From S5-327 sp965116015 (GTDB lineage Bacteria; Chloroflexota; Dehalococcoidia; Lucifugimonadales; Australimonadaceae), in contig OZ220477.1 in NCBI GenBank assembly GCA_965116015.1, positions 124,001-188,000 of the forward strand: DNA of 64,000 nucleotides, in the 5' to 3' direction. A program made the translations under genes and the position numbers. Under the pieces are notes generated by a model. That model was not told the DNA's origin, did no database searches, and worked only from the letters and a program-made list of their open reading frames with translations. This document shows, one piece after another, positions 1 to 8,005 of the stretch (positions within the stretch are counted from its first letter, which is position 1; each line of letters begins with the position of its first letter).

Positions 1-10
1 TACCGATTGG

Positions 11-2053
11 GTATCTCCCGCGCGTGGAGGGGGGGCACAAGCTCCGCGAATGTGCTGGGATACCCCCCGTGGTATCTCCCGCGCGTGGAGGGGGGGCACC
101 CAGAGGGGGGAGCCGCCGCGCGCCGGTGGTTCGTATCTCCCGCGCGTGGAGGGGGGGGCACCTACCTGAAGAGCGGCAAGGGTATGTGGATCTGGTATCT
201 CCCGCGCGTGGAGGGGGGGCACGGCGCGCCCCCGTGAGCCACGCACCCTGGGTAGGTATCTCCCGCGCGTGGATGGGGGCACCGATTGCGACTATCCACG
301 GGCTTGGCAAGGTGGGGTATCTCCCGCGCGTGGATGGGGGCACCGCGCCCCCCCGCCGGCGCCACTCCGCTCTAGTGGTATCTCCCGCGCGTGGATGGGG
401 GCACCCTGCTGGAGCGGCGCGAGTGCGACCCTGAGGGCGTATCTCCCGCGCGTGGATGGGGGCACCTGATAGACGACTTCACGGATGAGGAGCTGATAGG
501 TATCTCCCGCGCGTGGATGGGGGCACCCATAGCCATCCGCGCGCGCAAGAGCTCCAATCAGTATCTCCCGCGCGTGGATGGGGGCACCCTAACGCCGCTT
601 ATCGGGCGCGGCGGCATATCCGTATCTCCCGCGCGTGGATGGGGGCACCGCCACAGTTCGACACCGCCGCCTATCGCGAGCTGTATCTCCCGCGCGTGGA
701 TGGGGGCACCGCCGGTAGGGCCTGCGACGGTGGACGCTGCGCCGTATCTCCCGCGCGTGGATGGGGGCACCCCCGCGCGTCCTGGTCGCGTCGCGGTAGT
801 AGTCGTATCTCCCGCGCGTGGATGGGGGCACCGTACGCGAGCGAACCGACGCCCTCGACTCCCTCGTATCTCCCGCGCGTGGATGGGGGCACCGGGTAAG
901 CGGGTCGGGGCACAGAATCGGCGTAGGTATCTCCCGCGCGTGGATGGGGGCACCCGGCGGCAACAAGGGGCGGCGGGATTGCGTGATGTATCTCCCGCGC
1001 GTGGATGGGGGCACCCCAGGCGTCGCTGGCGATCGACACGACGATACCGTATCTCCCGCGCGTGGATGGGGGCACCCTATTGCCCCCTACTGCGCCTAGC
1101 AGGTAGTACGTATCTCCCGCGCGTGGATGGGGGCACCGCTCCACATCACGCCCGATGTGGCGCGCTCACGTATCTCCCGCGCGTGGAGGGGGGGCACCTT
1201 CCGACGACCAGAGACGCACAGGGCCCGTGGGCATCTCCCGCGCGTGGAGGGGGGGCACGCACAGGGAGCGTGATAGGAATCAAATTCGAGGGCATCTCCC
1301 GCGCGTGGAGGGGGGGCACCTCATCTGGCTCAACCCGCTCGCCGGAACTGAGGCATCTCCCGCGCGTGGAGGGGGGGCACGCCTTGCGCCGCTTGTCGCG
1401 ATGCAAGCCCTTCGTATCTCCCGCGCGTGGAGGGGGGGCACTACCTTCGACCTACCTTCCCGCTACCGTGGGATGGTATCTCCCGCGCGTGGAGGGGGGG
1501 CACGCGCGCTCCCAGGGCTGACGCGGGCGCGGTTAGGTATCTCCCGCGCGTGGAGGGGGGGGCACCTGCGACGGCGCGCCGCCCTCTTCGGCGAGACAGT
1601 ATCTCCCGCGCGTGGAGGGGGGGCACGTCATATGGGATAGAGCCGACACCCAGGTAGACGTATCTCCCGCGCGTGGAGGGGGGGCACGCCGCTATCGGTA
1701 GTCATGAGGGCGCAGCGCATGTATCTCCCGCGCGTGGAGGGGGGGCACGCTCTGGGAGGGCTGGCCAGTGGGGTGGTGGCGGTATCTCCCGTGCGTGGAT
1801 GGGGGCACTCGAAGGCGCAAGCCGAGGAATCGGCGCCCGCAAGTATCTCCCGCGCGTGGATGGGGGCACTGTATCCCCTCCTCCGTCTGCGCTAGGCGGA
1901 TGGGTATCTCCCGCGCGTGGATGGGGGCACTGAAACAGGCGGAGCGCCTATAGGAGGCAACTATGTATCTCCCGCGCGTGGATGGGGGCACTCCCGCCGA
2001 CGCCGACCCCACCGCCTGGAGCCGCGTATCTCCCGCGCGTGGATGGGGGCACT
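11..2053 (+). CRISPR. Type I-E-like CRISPR array, 34 repeats, open at left edge
   Basis: Repeats of 28 nt recur every 61 nt (33-nt spacers; a few intervals of 60 or 62). Every repeat starts GTATCTCCCGCGCGTGGA (with minor variants) and then continues in one of two ways. Variant A ends GGGGGGGCAC; variant B ends TGGGGGCAC plus C or T. Order: A at 11, 72, 133, 195; B(C) every 61 nt from 256 to 1110 (15 copies); A at 1170, 1231, 1292, 1353, 1414, 1476, 1537, 1599, 1660, 1721; B(T) at 1782, 1843, 1904, 1965, 2026. Repeats 133 and 1537 have one extra G. Repeats 1231, 1292 and 1353 start GCAT. Repeat 1782 has CCCGTGCG. Repeat length, spacer length and the CCC-GCGCG-T-GG core fit subtype I-E. Read in that orientation the leader and cas genes would lie left of the window. 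Sequence after 2053 is not AT-rich and no leader is seen there. Confidence 0.97.
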
Positions 2054-2129
2054 TGCGCATGCGGGGCTGGGGACGGCGGATAATGGGAGCCCCGTCAGGG
2101 ATGCTGGGAGCGCTCGGGCGAGGGGAGGG

Positions 2130-2435
2130 CTAGGGCTGCTTGGGGAGGGAGCGGATGATCTGGATGGCTTCTGCGTAGTCGTCGCGGTGGACGCGGAGGG
2201 ATGTGAGTCGCTGGGGGAGGATGCGTCCGATGTCGGGGAGTCCGACTGTTTTGAGTTTGACGCGGAGTCCGCGCTGGAGGAGTTCGTGGTGGAGGGCGTG
2301 GGTTCGGTCGCGGTTGGCGGGGCCCCATGAGGCGTCGATTTCGCGGTATTCGCGGGCTTCGCGGTAGGCGCGGCAGTACCATCTGGCTCCGAGGGCGATG
2401 AGGGGAAAGGCGGCGAGGGCGATGAGGAGTTCCAT
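2130..2435 (-). CDS. Small membrane-anchored protein of unknown function
   Basis: A 101-residue protein on the minus strand next to the CRISPR trailer end. Residues 1-20 are hydrophobic (MELLIALAAFPLIALGARWY), giving one N-terminal membrane anchor. The rest is soluble and mixed alpha/beta, with a central segment (LRVKLKTVGL) and a C-terminal stretch (SLRVHRDDYAEAIQIIRSL). That pattern loosely recalls the DUF2007-type signal-transducing fold, where a variable strand is followed by a V-x-V-x-x-x-D-x-x-x-A helix. The resemblance is by eye only. It lies 96 nt downstream of coaBC in the same direction and could be the last gene of that operon. An overlapping reading frame on the same strand is proline-rich shadow. 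Confidence 0.6.
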   Translation of the reverse strand: MELLIALAAFPLIALGARWYCRAYREAREYREIDASWGPANRDRTHALHHELLQRGLRVKLKTVGLPDIGRILPQRLTSLRVHRDDYAEAIQIIRSLPKQP

Positions 2436-2530
2436 TGGGGGGCTTTATTTGTGGGGCTTTGCTTCGGTTGGCTGTTTGGTTGGCGTTTTGGGGTTGTGTT
2501 GGGGGGTTGGGAGAGGGGAGGGGACTTGCT

Positions 2531-3802
2531 CTAACGCTCGTTTGGTTCGGTTGGGGTGGTTGGGTTGGTTGGGGTTTCAGGGGGAGCTGGCGGGTTGCGC
2601 GGGGGACGGGTTGCGAGGAGGGCGGCGACGCGGTCGAGGATGGCATCGGCGACTTGGGGCTTTGGCATGAGCGGGAGTTCGGCGCCGTTGTGTGGGTCGA
2701 GGATCCATACTTTGTTGGAGTCGGCGCCGAAGCCGGAGTTGGGCAGGGTGATGTCGTTGGCGACGATGAGGTCGACGTTTTTGGCGCGGAGTTTGGCGCG
2801 GGCGTTGGGGATGAGGTTGTTGGTTTCGGCGGCGAAGGCGACTCGGATGATGTTGGGGGGGGTTGAGGCGATGATGTCGGGGGTGGGTTCGAGGTTGAGG
2901 GAGAGGGTTGGGGATTCGGCGCGTTTGAGTTTGTGGTTGGCGGGGTTTGCGGGTCGGTAGTCGGCGACGGCGGCGGCCATTATGAGGGCGTCTGCTGAAT
3001 GGGCGGATTCGTGGATGGCGTTGCGCATCTGTTCGGAGGTTTGGACGGGGATGACGCGGACGCCTGGGGGATGCGGGAGGGCTGTGGGGGCTGTTACGAG
3101 GATGACGCTGGCGCCGCGGTCGCGGGCGGCTTCGGCGATGGCGTAGCCCATTTTGCCGGAGGAGTGGTTGGTGATGACGCGGACGGGGTCGATGGGTTCC
3201 TGGGTTCCGCCTGCGCTGACGATGATGACGCGATGGGCGAGGTCGCTGTTGGCGCCGAGGGTTTGGGCGATGCGTCCGAGGAGTTGGGGGGTGTCGGCGA
3301 GGCGCCCCCATCCGCTGATGCCGGAGGCGAGGCGTCCTGGGTCTGGTCCGACGATGACGGCGCCGCGATCGGCGAGGGTTTGGGCGTTGCGCTGGACTGG
3401 GGGGGCGGTCCACATATTGGCGTCCATTGCGGGCGCGATGATGAGGGGGGCGGATGTGGCGAGGGCGGTTAGGGAGATGGGGTCGTCGGCGAGTCCGAGG
3501 GCGAGTTTGGCGATGATGTGTGCGGTGGCGGGGGCGACGATGAGGGCGTGGGCTTGGGTGGCGAGGGCGATGTGTTCGATGGCGTCTGGGGAGTTGGGGT
3601 CGAAGAGGTCGGTTGTTACTGGCCGGTGGGTTACGCTGCGGAATGAGAGGGGGGCAACGAAGCGTGTTGCGGAGGGGGTCATGAGGACGTGGACGTCGGC
3701 TCCGGCTTGTGCGAGTTTGCTGGCGAGGTCGAGGGCTTTGTAGGCGGCGATGCTGCCGGTTACGCCGAGGAGGAGTTGTTTGTTTGCGAAGGGGGTGGTC
3801 AT
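2531..3802 (-). CDS. coaBC: Bifunctional phosphopantothenoylcysteine decarboxylase / phosphopantothenate-cysteine ligase
   Basis: Carries out two consecutive steps of coenzyme A synthesis: CTP-dependent coupling of cysteine to 4'-phosphopantothenate (CoaB) and FMN-dependent decarboxylation of the product (CoaC). The CoaC domain fills about residues 1-185, with the flavin-binding GVTGSIAAYK (13-22), active-site His77 and PAMDANMW (124-131). The CoaB domain follows, with SAGGTQEPIDP and TNHSSGKMG (about 196-219), AAAVADYRP and the Lys-containing HKLKR. The 423-residue length is normal. Two CoaC positions are unusual: the Asn of the PxMNxxMW motif is Asp127, and the Cys of the ACGxxGxGR flap is Ser160. 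Start ATG overlaps the coaX stop (ATGA), so the two genes are probably translationally coupled. Confidence 0.95.
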   Translation of the reverse strand: MTTPFANKQLLLGVTGSIAAYKALDLASKLAQAGADVHVLMTPSATRFVAPLSFRSVTHRPVTTDLFDPNSPDAIEHIALATQAHALIVAPATAHIIAKLALGLADDPISLTALATSAPLIIAPAMDANMWTAPPVQRNAQTLADRGAVIVGPDPGRLASGISGWGRLADTPQLLGRIAQTLGANSDLAHRVIIVSAGGTQEPIDPVRVITNHSSGKMGYAIAEAARDRGASVILVTAPTALPHPPGVRVIPVQTSEQMRNAIHESAHSADALIMAAAVADYRPANPANHKLKRAESPTLSLNLEPTPDIIASTPPNIIRVAFAAETNNLIPNARAKLRAKNVDLIVANDITLPNSGFGADSNKVWILDPHNGAELPLMPKPQVADAILDRVAALLATRPPRNPPAPPETPTNPTTPTEPNER

Positions 3803-4605
3803 TGGGCGGGGTTTGGGGTCGGGGGCGAGCCGCCTGGGCGGGGGTTGAGGGAGAAGATGTAGTTGAGTCCGCGGAGGGTGAGGTCGGGGTCGACGATGTC
3901 GAAGATGGGGGTGTGTGGGGCTATGAGGGTTATGAGGCCGCCGGCGCCGACGATGGTTGCGTTGGGTTCGTTCATTTCGGTTTTGAAGCGGGAGATCATT
4001 GATTCGACGAGGCCGGTGAAGCCGTAGATGAGGCCGGATTGGATGGAGGCGGCGGTGTTTCTGCCGATGGCGCGCTCGGGAGGGGAGAGGTCGACGCGGC
4101 GGAGCATGGAGGTGTTGGAGACGAGGGCTTCGCGGGCGAGGCCGATGCCGACGGAGATGGCTCCGCCGAGGTAGCAGCCGTCGGCGGAGACGGCGTCGAG
4201 GACGGTTGCGGTTCCGAGGTCGACGATGATGGCTGGTCCGCCGTAGAGGCGGAGGGCGGCGGCGGCGTCGACGACGCGGTCGGCGCCGACGTCGTGGGGG
4301 TTGTCGTAGAGGACGCGGACGCCGGTTCGGGTTCCGGCGCCGACGGTGAGGGGTTCGGTTGCGAAGAGGGATCGGGAGACGTCTTCGAAGACGCTGGTGA
4401 GGGGCGGGACGACGCTGCAGAGGGCGACGCTGTTGATGGTTGCGGGTTCGACGCCTTTCATGGGGAGGAGGTTGTGGAGTTGGAGGGCGTATTCGTCGCT
4501 GAGGCGTTGGGAGTCGGTGGCGATGCGCCAGCTTGCGGCGAGTTCGTTGTTGTTGAATGCGCCGATGGCGATGTTGGTGTTGCCGATGTCGAGGGCGAGG
4601 AGCAT
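3799..4605 (-). CDS. coaX: Type III pantothenate kinase
   Basis: Phosphorylates pantothenate, the first committed step of CoA synthesis. The 268-residue protein opens with the ASKHA phosphate-binding motif LALDIGNTNIAIG and contains GADRVVDAAAA and VDLGTATVLDAV, which are diagnostic of CoaX rather than CoaA or type II kinases. The frame is open further upstream, but that extension is proline/arginine-rich and unlike any kinase. The ATG at 4605 is preceded by TATAAT exactly 6 nt upstream, which also argues for this start and for a leaderless transcript. The gene is followed directly by coaBC with a 4-nt overlap, so one operon covers three CoA-pathway activities. Confidence 0.95.
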   Translation of the reverse strand: MLLALDIGNTNIAIGAFNNNELAASWRIATDSQRLSDEYALQLHNLLPMKGVEPATINSVALCSVVPPLTSVFEDVSRSLFATEPLTVGAGTRTGVRVLYDNPHDVGADRVVDAAAALRLYGGPAIIVDLGTATVLDAVSADGCYLGGAISVGIGLAREALVSNTSMLRRVDLSPPERAIGRNTAASIQSGLIYGFTGLVESMISRFKTEMNEPNATIVGAGGLITLIAPHTPIFDIVDPDLTLRGLNYIFSLNPRPGGSPPTPNPAQ

Positions 4606-4611
4606 AGGGGG

Positions 4612-4617
4612 ATTATA
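4612..4617 (-). promoter_or_regulatory. -10 box for leaderless coaX-coaBC transcript
   Basis: TATAAT on the minus strand followed by CCCCCT and the coaX ATG. The 6-nt gap means transcription would start at or next to the start codon. No Shine-Dalgarno sequence is present. Confidence 0.65.
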
Positions 4618-4850
4618 GCTGTCTGCGTGGATCTTCTTGGTCTTCTGGGTTGGCTTGCGCGGGAGGGGCGGGCTCTCTCGACGGGAGCGAGCAGGGAGAG
4701 GCCGAGGTCGGCGGGGTTCGGGGGGCTTTGGGTTGAGGGGGTGTGATGGGGATGGCACGCGGGGTTGGCGTGATGGGGTTGGGCGCGGCGGGGTTGGGTG
4801 TGATAGAGTAGGAGTCACAGATTCGGCGCCGGTTCTTCGGAGGTCTCGAT

Positions 4851-5078
4851 ATGCTTGGTGTGATTCAGATGCTCTTGCGCTTCGTTATGCTGGGGGTGTT
4901 CGTGCTGGGGGTGAAGCAGGCGGTTGAGCTGGCGCAGGGAGGCGCTGAGATGCTGATTGATCGCCTCGAGTCGGGGGATGACGGGCCTGTGGAGACGACG
5001 CTTTCGCATCTGCATGCCGCGCTCCATCGGAGGCAGGCGAGGGAGGCCGGGGGGGCTGATCCGTTCGGCGAGATGTAG
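4851..5078 (+). CDS. Small single-pass membrane protein upstream of aspS
   Basis: A 75-residue protein with a strong ribosome binding site (GGAGGT, 7 nt before ATG). Residues 5-24 are hydrophobic (IQMLLRFVMLGVFVLGVKQA) and form one membrane helix. An amphipathic, charged helix follows (AVELAQGGAEMLIDRLESG), then a His/Arg-rich segment ending DPFGEM. I recognise no family. It lies 35 nt upstream of aspS on the same strand and may be co-transcribed. The good SD and skewed codon use like its neighbours suggest it is real. Confidence 0.65.
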   Translation: MLGVIQMLLRFVMLGVFVLGVKQAVELAQGGAEMLIDRLESGDDGPVETTLSHLHAALHRRQAREAGGADPFGEM

Positions 5079-5113
5079 CGCAGGAGCCTGTTCGGGGCGT
5101 TTGCGGGCTTGTT

Positions 5114-6916
5114 GTGCTGAAGTCGATTGGTTGCGGGGAGCTGCGCCTCGAGCATGTCGGTCAGGGGGTTAGTCTGGCCGGCTGGGTGCATCGGCGCCGG
5201 GATCATGGCGGGCTGATTTTCATTGATCTGCGCGACAGCAGCGGTCTGGCGCAGGTTGTTTTTCATCCGGAGCATGCGCCGGAGGCGTTCCGGACGGCTG
5301 AGCGTTTCCGGAACGAGTGGGTTGTGCAGGTTGCGGGGGTGACGCAGGCGCGTCCGGAGGGGACGGCGAATCCGAGTATCGCTACGGGGGAAGTGGAGGC
5401 GTCGGCGGCGTCGGCGGTGGTTCTGAATGCTGCGAAGACGCCTCCGTTCGATGTGAGCCAGGATGGTCAGGTGGACGAGTTGCTGCGGATGCGGCATCGG
5501 CATCTTGATCTTCGGCGTCCGTTTATGCGGGAGAATCTGAGGCTTCGGCACGAGGTGGTGAAGTTCATTCGGAATTATCTTGATGAGCGGGGCTTTGTGG
5601 AGGTGGAGACGCCGATTCTCATCAAGAGCACGCCGGAGGGGGCGCGGGATTTTCTGACGCCGAGCAGGATTCATCCGGGCAGTTTCTATGCGCTTCCGCA
5701 GTCGCCGCAGCAGTTGAAGCAGTTGCTTATGGTGGCGGGGGTGGATCGTTATTTTCAGATTGCGCGGTGCTTTCGGGACGAGGATCCGCGGGCGGATCGT
5801 CTTCCTGAGTTCACGCAGCTTGATCTGGAGATGGCGTTTGTTGAGCGTTCGGACGTTATGGATCTGATGGCTGAGATGTATGTGGAGCTCATCGGGGCTG
5901 TTCGTCCTGAGAAGAGGGTTCCGCTGCCGGTGGCGCGGTTTACGTACGACGAGGCGATGTCGCGGTTCGGGAGCGATAAGCCGGATATTCGGTTTGGGCT
6001 GGAGCTTGCGGATGTGTCGGACATCGTGGCGGGTTCGGAGTTTCGGGTATTCGCGGGGGCGGTTGCGGGAGGGGGGGCGGTGAAGGGGTTCGCGGCTCCG
6101 GGGATGGGGGCTATTCCGCGCCGGCAGGCCGACGAGCTTGTGGAGCTTGCGAGGGGTTATGGGGCGCAGGGGCTTGTGGTTATTGCTTTGGACGGGGCGG
6201 CGGGGACGCTTGATGATCTGACGCTGGAGCAGACGAGGACTCCGGCGCGGGCGCTTTCTCTGGAGGAGATTAAGGGGATCGCGAGGCGGTGCGGGGGCAG
6301 GCCGGGGGATTTGCTGCTTGTTGCGGCAGGGGAGAGGCGGCAGACGGAGGAGGCGCTGGGTCAGCTGCGGCTCAATGTCGCCGAGCGTTTGGGTCTTGCC
6401 GATCGGGATACGATTGCGCTGTGTCTTGTTTCGGAGTTTCCGCTGTTCGAGTGGAATAAGGGGGAGGGGCGGTGGGATTCGGTGCATCATCCGTTCACGT
6501 CGCCGTTCGAGGAGCATTGGGGGTTGCTGCCGGAGGATCCGGGGGCTGCGCTGTCGAACGCTTATGATCTTGCGGCGAATGGGCACGAGCTTGCGGGGGG
6601 GAGCATTCGTATCCATCAGCGCGAGAGGCAGGAGCGCGTTTTCGAGGTTCTTGGTCATACGGCGGAGAATGTTGAGGCGCAGTTCGGGCATTTGCTGGAG
6701 GCGTTCGAGTATGGGGCGCCGCCGCACGGCGGGTTCGCGGGGGGGATCGACCGTTTGGTGATGCTGTTGTCGGACAGCGCGGAGTCGATTCGGGACGTTA
6801 TTGCGTTTCCGAAGACGCAGACGGGAGTCGATCCGTTGTTCGGTGCGCCGTCGCCGGTTGAGCCGGAGCAGCTTCGGGAGCTGGGTCTTGCGGCGTTGGG
6901 GGACAGCGACGCCTGA
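5114..6916 (+). CDS. aspS: Aspartate-tRNA ligase, probably nondiscriminating (Asp/Asn)
   Basis: Attaches aspartate to tRNA. The 600-residue length and the GAD insertion domain mark the bacterial type. N-terminal OB-fold anticodon domain about 1-110; class II motif 2 is FRDEDPRADRLPEFTQLD; motif 3 near the end is GGFAGGIDRLVMLL. His31 (in RRRDHGG) and Gly83 (in RPEGT) are the two residues reported to make Pseudomonas aeruginosa AspRS nondiscriminating; E. coli has Leu in the His31 segment. The enzyme therefore probably also charges tRNA-Asn with Asp for GatCAB conversion; tRNA-Asn and tRNA-Asp genes lie at 17854 and 19784. The start is GTG at 5114, with only a weak SD. The dual specificity is inference from two residues. 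Confidence 0.95.
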   Translation: MLKSIGCGELRLEHVGQGVSLAGWVHRRRDHGGLIFIDLRDSSGLAQVVFHPEHAPEAFRTAERFRNEWVVQVAGVTQARPEGTANPSIATGEVEASAASAVVLNAAKTPPFDVSQDGQVDELLRMRHRHLDLRRPFMRENLRLRHEVVKFIRNYLDERGFVEVETPILIKSTPEGARDFLTPSRIHPGSFYALPQSPQQLKQLLMVAGVDRYFQIARCFRDEDPRADRLPEFTQLDLEMAFVERSDVMDLMAEMYVELIGAVRPEKRVPLPVARFTYDEAMSRFGSDKPDIRFGLELADVSDIVAGSEFRVFAGAVAGGGAVKGFAAPGMGAIPRRQADELVELARGYGAQGLVVIALDGAAGTLDDLTLEQTRTPARALSLEEIKGIARRCGGRPGDLLLVAAGERRQTEEALGQLRLNVAERLGLADRDTIALCLVSEFPLFEWNKGEGRWDSVHHPFTSPFEEHWGLLPEDPGAALSNAYDLAANGHELAGGSIRIHQRERQERVFEVLGHTAENVEAQFGHLLEAFEYGAPPHGGFAGGIDRLVMLLSDSAESIRDVIAFPKTQTGVDPLFGAPSPVEPEQLRELGLAALGDSDA

Positions 6917-6968
6917 TTGTTCGGGCGGTTCTGCTCTGACGCGGGCTGAATGCGCCTGCGGGATGGGG

Positions 6969-6974
6969 TAGAGT
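6969..6974 (+). promoter_or_regulatory. -10 box for leaderless TauE/SafE gene
   Basis: TAGAGT, then a 7-nt gap, then the ATG at 6982; no SD sequence is present. Same arrangement as coaX, mutS, nuoE and the GNAT gene. Confidence 0.5.
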
Positions 6975-6981
6975 TGCGCGC

Positions 6982-7806
6982 ATGCTTCCTGAGCTGACTG
7001 TGGGGCAGGTTGCGGTTCTGTCGGGGCTAGGGCTTGCTGTGGGGACGGTGGGGGCGATGGTGGGGGTGGGGGGCGGTTTTCTTCTTGTTCCGGCGCTGCT
7101 GTTTCTTTATCCGGACGCTACGCCGGCGCAGGTGACGAGCATTTCGTTGACGGCGGTTCTTTTCAATGCGTTGTCGGCGAGCATTGGCTACCGGCGCAAG
7201 CGTATGCAGGATTTCCGGACGGCGCTGATTCTCATTGCGCTGGCGGCGCCTGCGGCGGTGGTTGGGGCGGTTATGACGCGGGTTATTGATCGGGCGCCGT
7301 TCGAGGCGATCTTCGGGGCTGCGCTGTCGCTTGGGGCGGTGTATCTGCTGGGGCGGAGCGCGCTGAAGCGGGGTTCGGTTGAGCCTTCGGAGCGGGGTAG
7401 GGAGCGGGTGATTGCGCAGCGGGACGGTGGGCGGTTTGAGTACCGGGTGAATGAGCCTGTTGTGGCGTCGGTTGCGCCGGGTGTGGGATTTGTGGCTGGT
7501 TTTTTCGGGATAGGAGGGGGGATAGTTACGGTGCCTTTCCTGATTATCGTGGCGCGGATGCCGTCGCAGGTTGCGGCGGCGACGTCGCAGGCGGAGCTGG
7601 CGGTGGCGTCGACGGCGGCGCTGGGTGTTCATCTTGCGGGTTGGTCGGGGGATGGCGGTCAGTGGGCGCTGGCTGGGGTTGCGGGTTTGGGGACGCTGGC
7701 AGGGGCGCAGGTTGGGGTTCGGCTGGCGTCGTGGGCGAGCGCGCGGGTGGTTCTGGGGATTCTTGGGGCTGGTCTTCTGGTCGCTGGGGTTCGGTTGCTG
7801 CTGTGA
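6982..7806 (+). CDS. TauE/SafE (DUF81) family membrane permease
   Basis: A 274-residue polytopic membrane protein of the TauE/SafE family, whose studied members export sulfite, sulfoacetate or related organosulfur anions. Two homologous halves are visible, each opening with a glycine-rich reentrant motif: GAMVGVGGGFLLVPALL near the N terminus and GFFGIGGGIVTVPFLI at about 165-185. I expect 7-8 hydrophobic segments. A charged loop at about 128-155 (ERGRERVIAQRDGGRFEY) separates the halves. No sulfur-metabolism gene is adjacent, so the substrate cannot be inferred. Probably monocistronic: a hairpin follows the stop and the next gene is convergent. Confidence 0.88.
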   Translation: MLPELTVGQVAVLSGLGLAVGTVGAMVGVGGGFLLVPALLFLYPDATPAQVTSISLTAVLFNALSASIGYRRKRMQDFRTALILIALAAPAAVVGAVMTRVIDRAPFEAIFGAALSLGAVYLLGRSALKRGSVEPSERGRERVIAQRDGGRFEYRVNEPVVASVAPGVGFVAGFFGIGGGIVTVPFLIIVARMPSQVAAATSQAELAVASTAALGVHLAGWSGDGGQWALAGVAGLGTLAGAQVGVRLASWASARVVLGILGAGLLVAGVRLLL

Positions 7807-7818
7807 AGTGTGGAGGAT

Positions 7819-7833
7819 TCCCGCTTCGCGGGA
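7819..7833. repeat. REP-like hairpin after the TauE gene
   Basis: TCCCGC-TTC-GCGGGA, a perfect 6-bp stem, preceded by GGAT. A related degenerate copy (TTCGC-TTC-GCGGA) lies about 80 nt downstream (7905-7918), and similar GGAGTTCCCC/CGCGGGA elements lie at 23369-23458. No T-run follows, so it may be a dispersed palindromic repeat rather than a terminator. Confidence 0.45.
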
Positions 7834-8005
7834 GCGTTGTTCGGGCGCTGTCGGGTTGGCGCGGGGCTGGGCGTGGCGGGGTTGGGAGCGCTGAGTGCGA
7901 GGATTCGCTTCGCGGAACGCGGGGCGAGTCGCGGGCGACGCAGGGTTGCTTAATCGGAGGCGGGTTGGGCGCGCGGGGGCAGGGGGCAGGGCTGGGGGAT
8001 GGGGG

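Noticed and set aside
7..2330. Many long open frames across 7-2330 on both strands with repeated IS-RAW-type peptides
   Set aside because: They are translations of the CRISPR repeats (period 61) in several frames, not genes.
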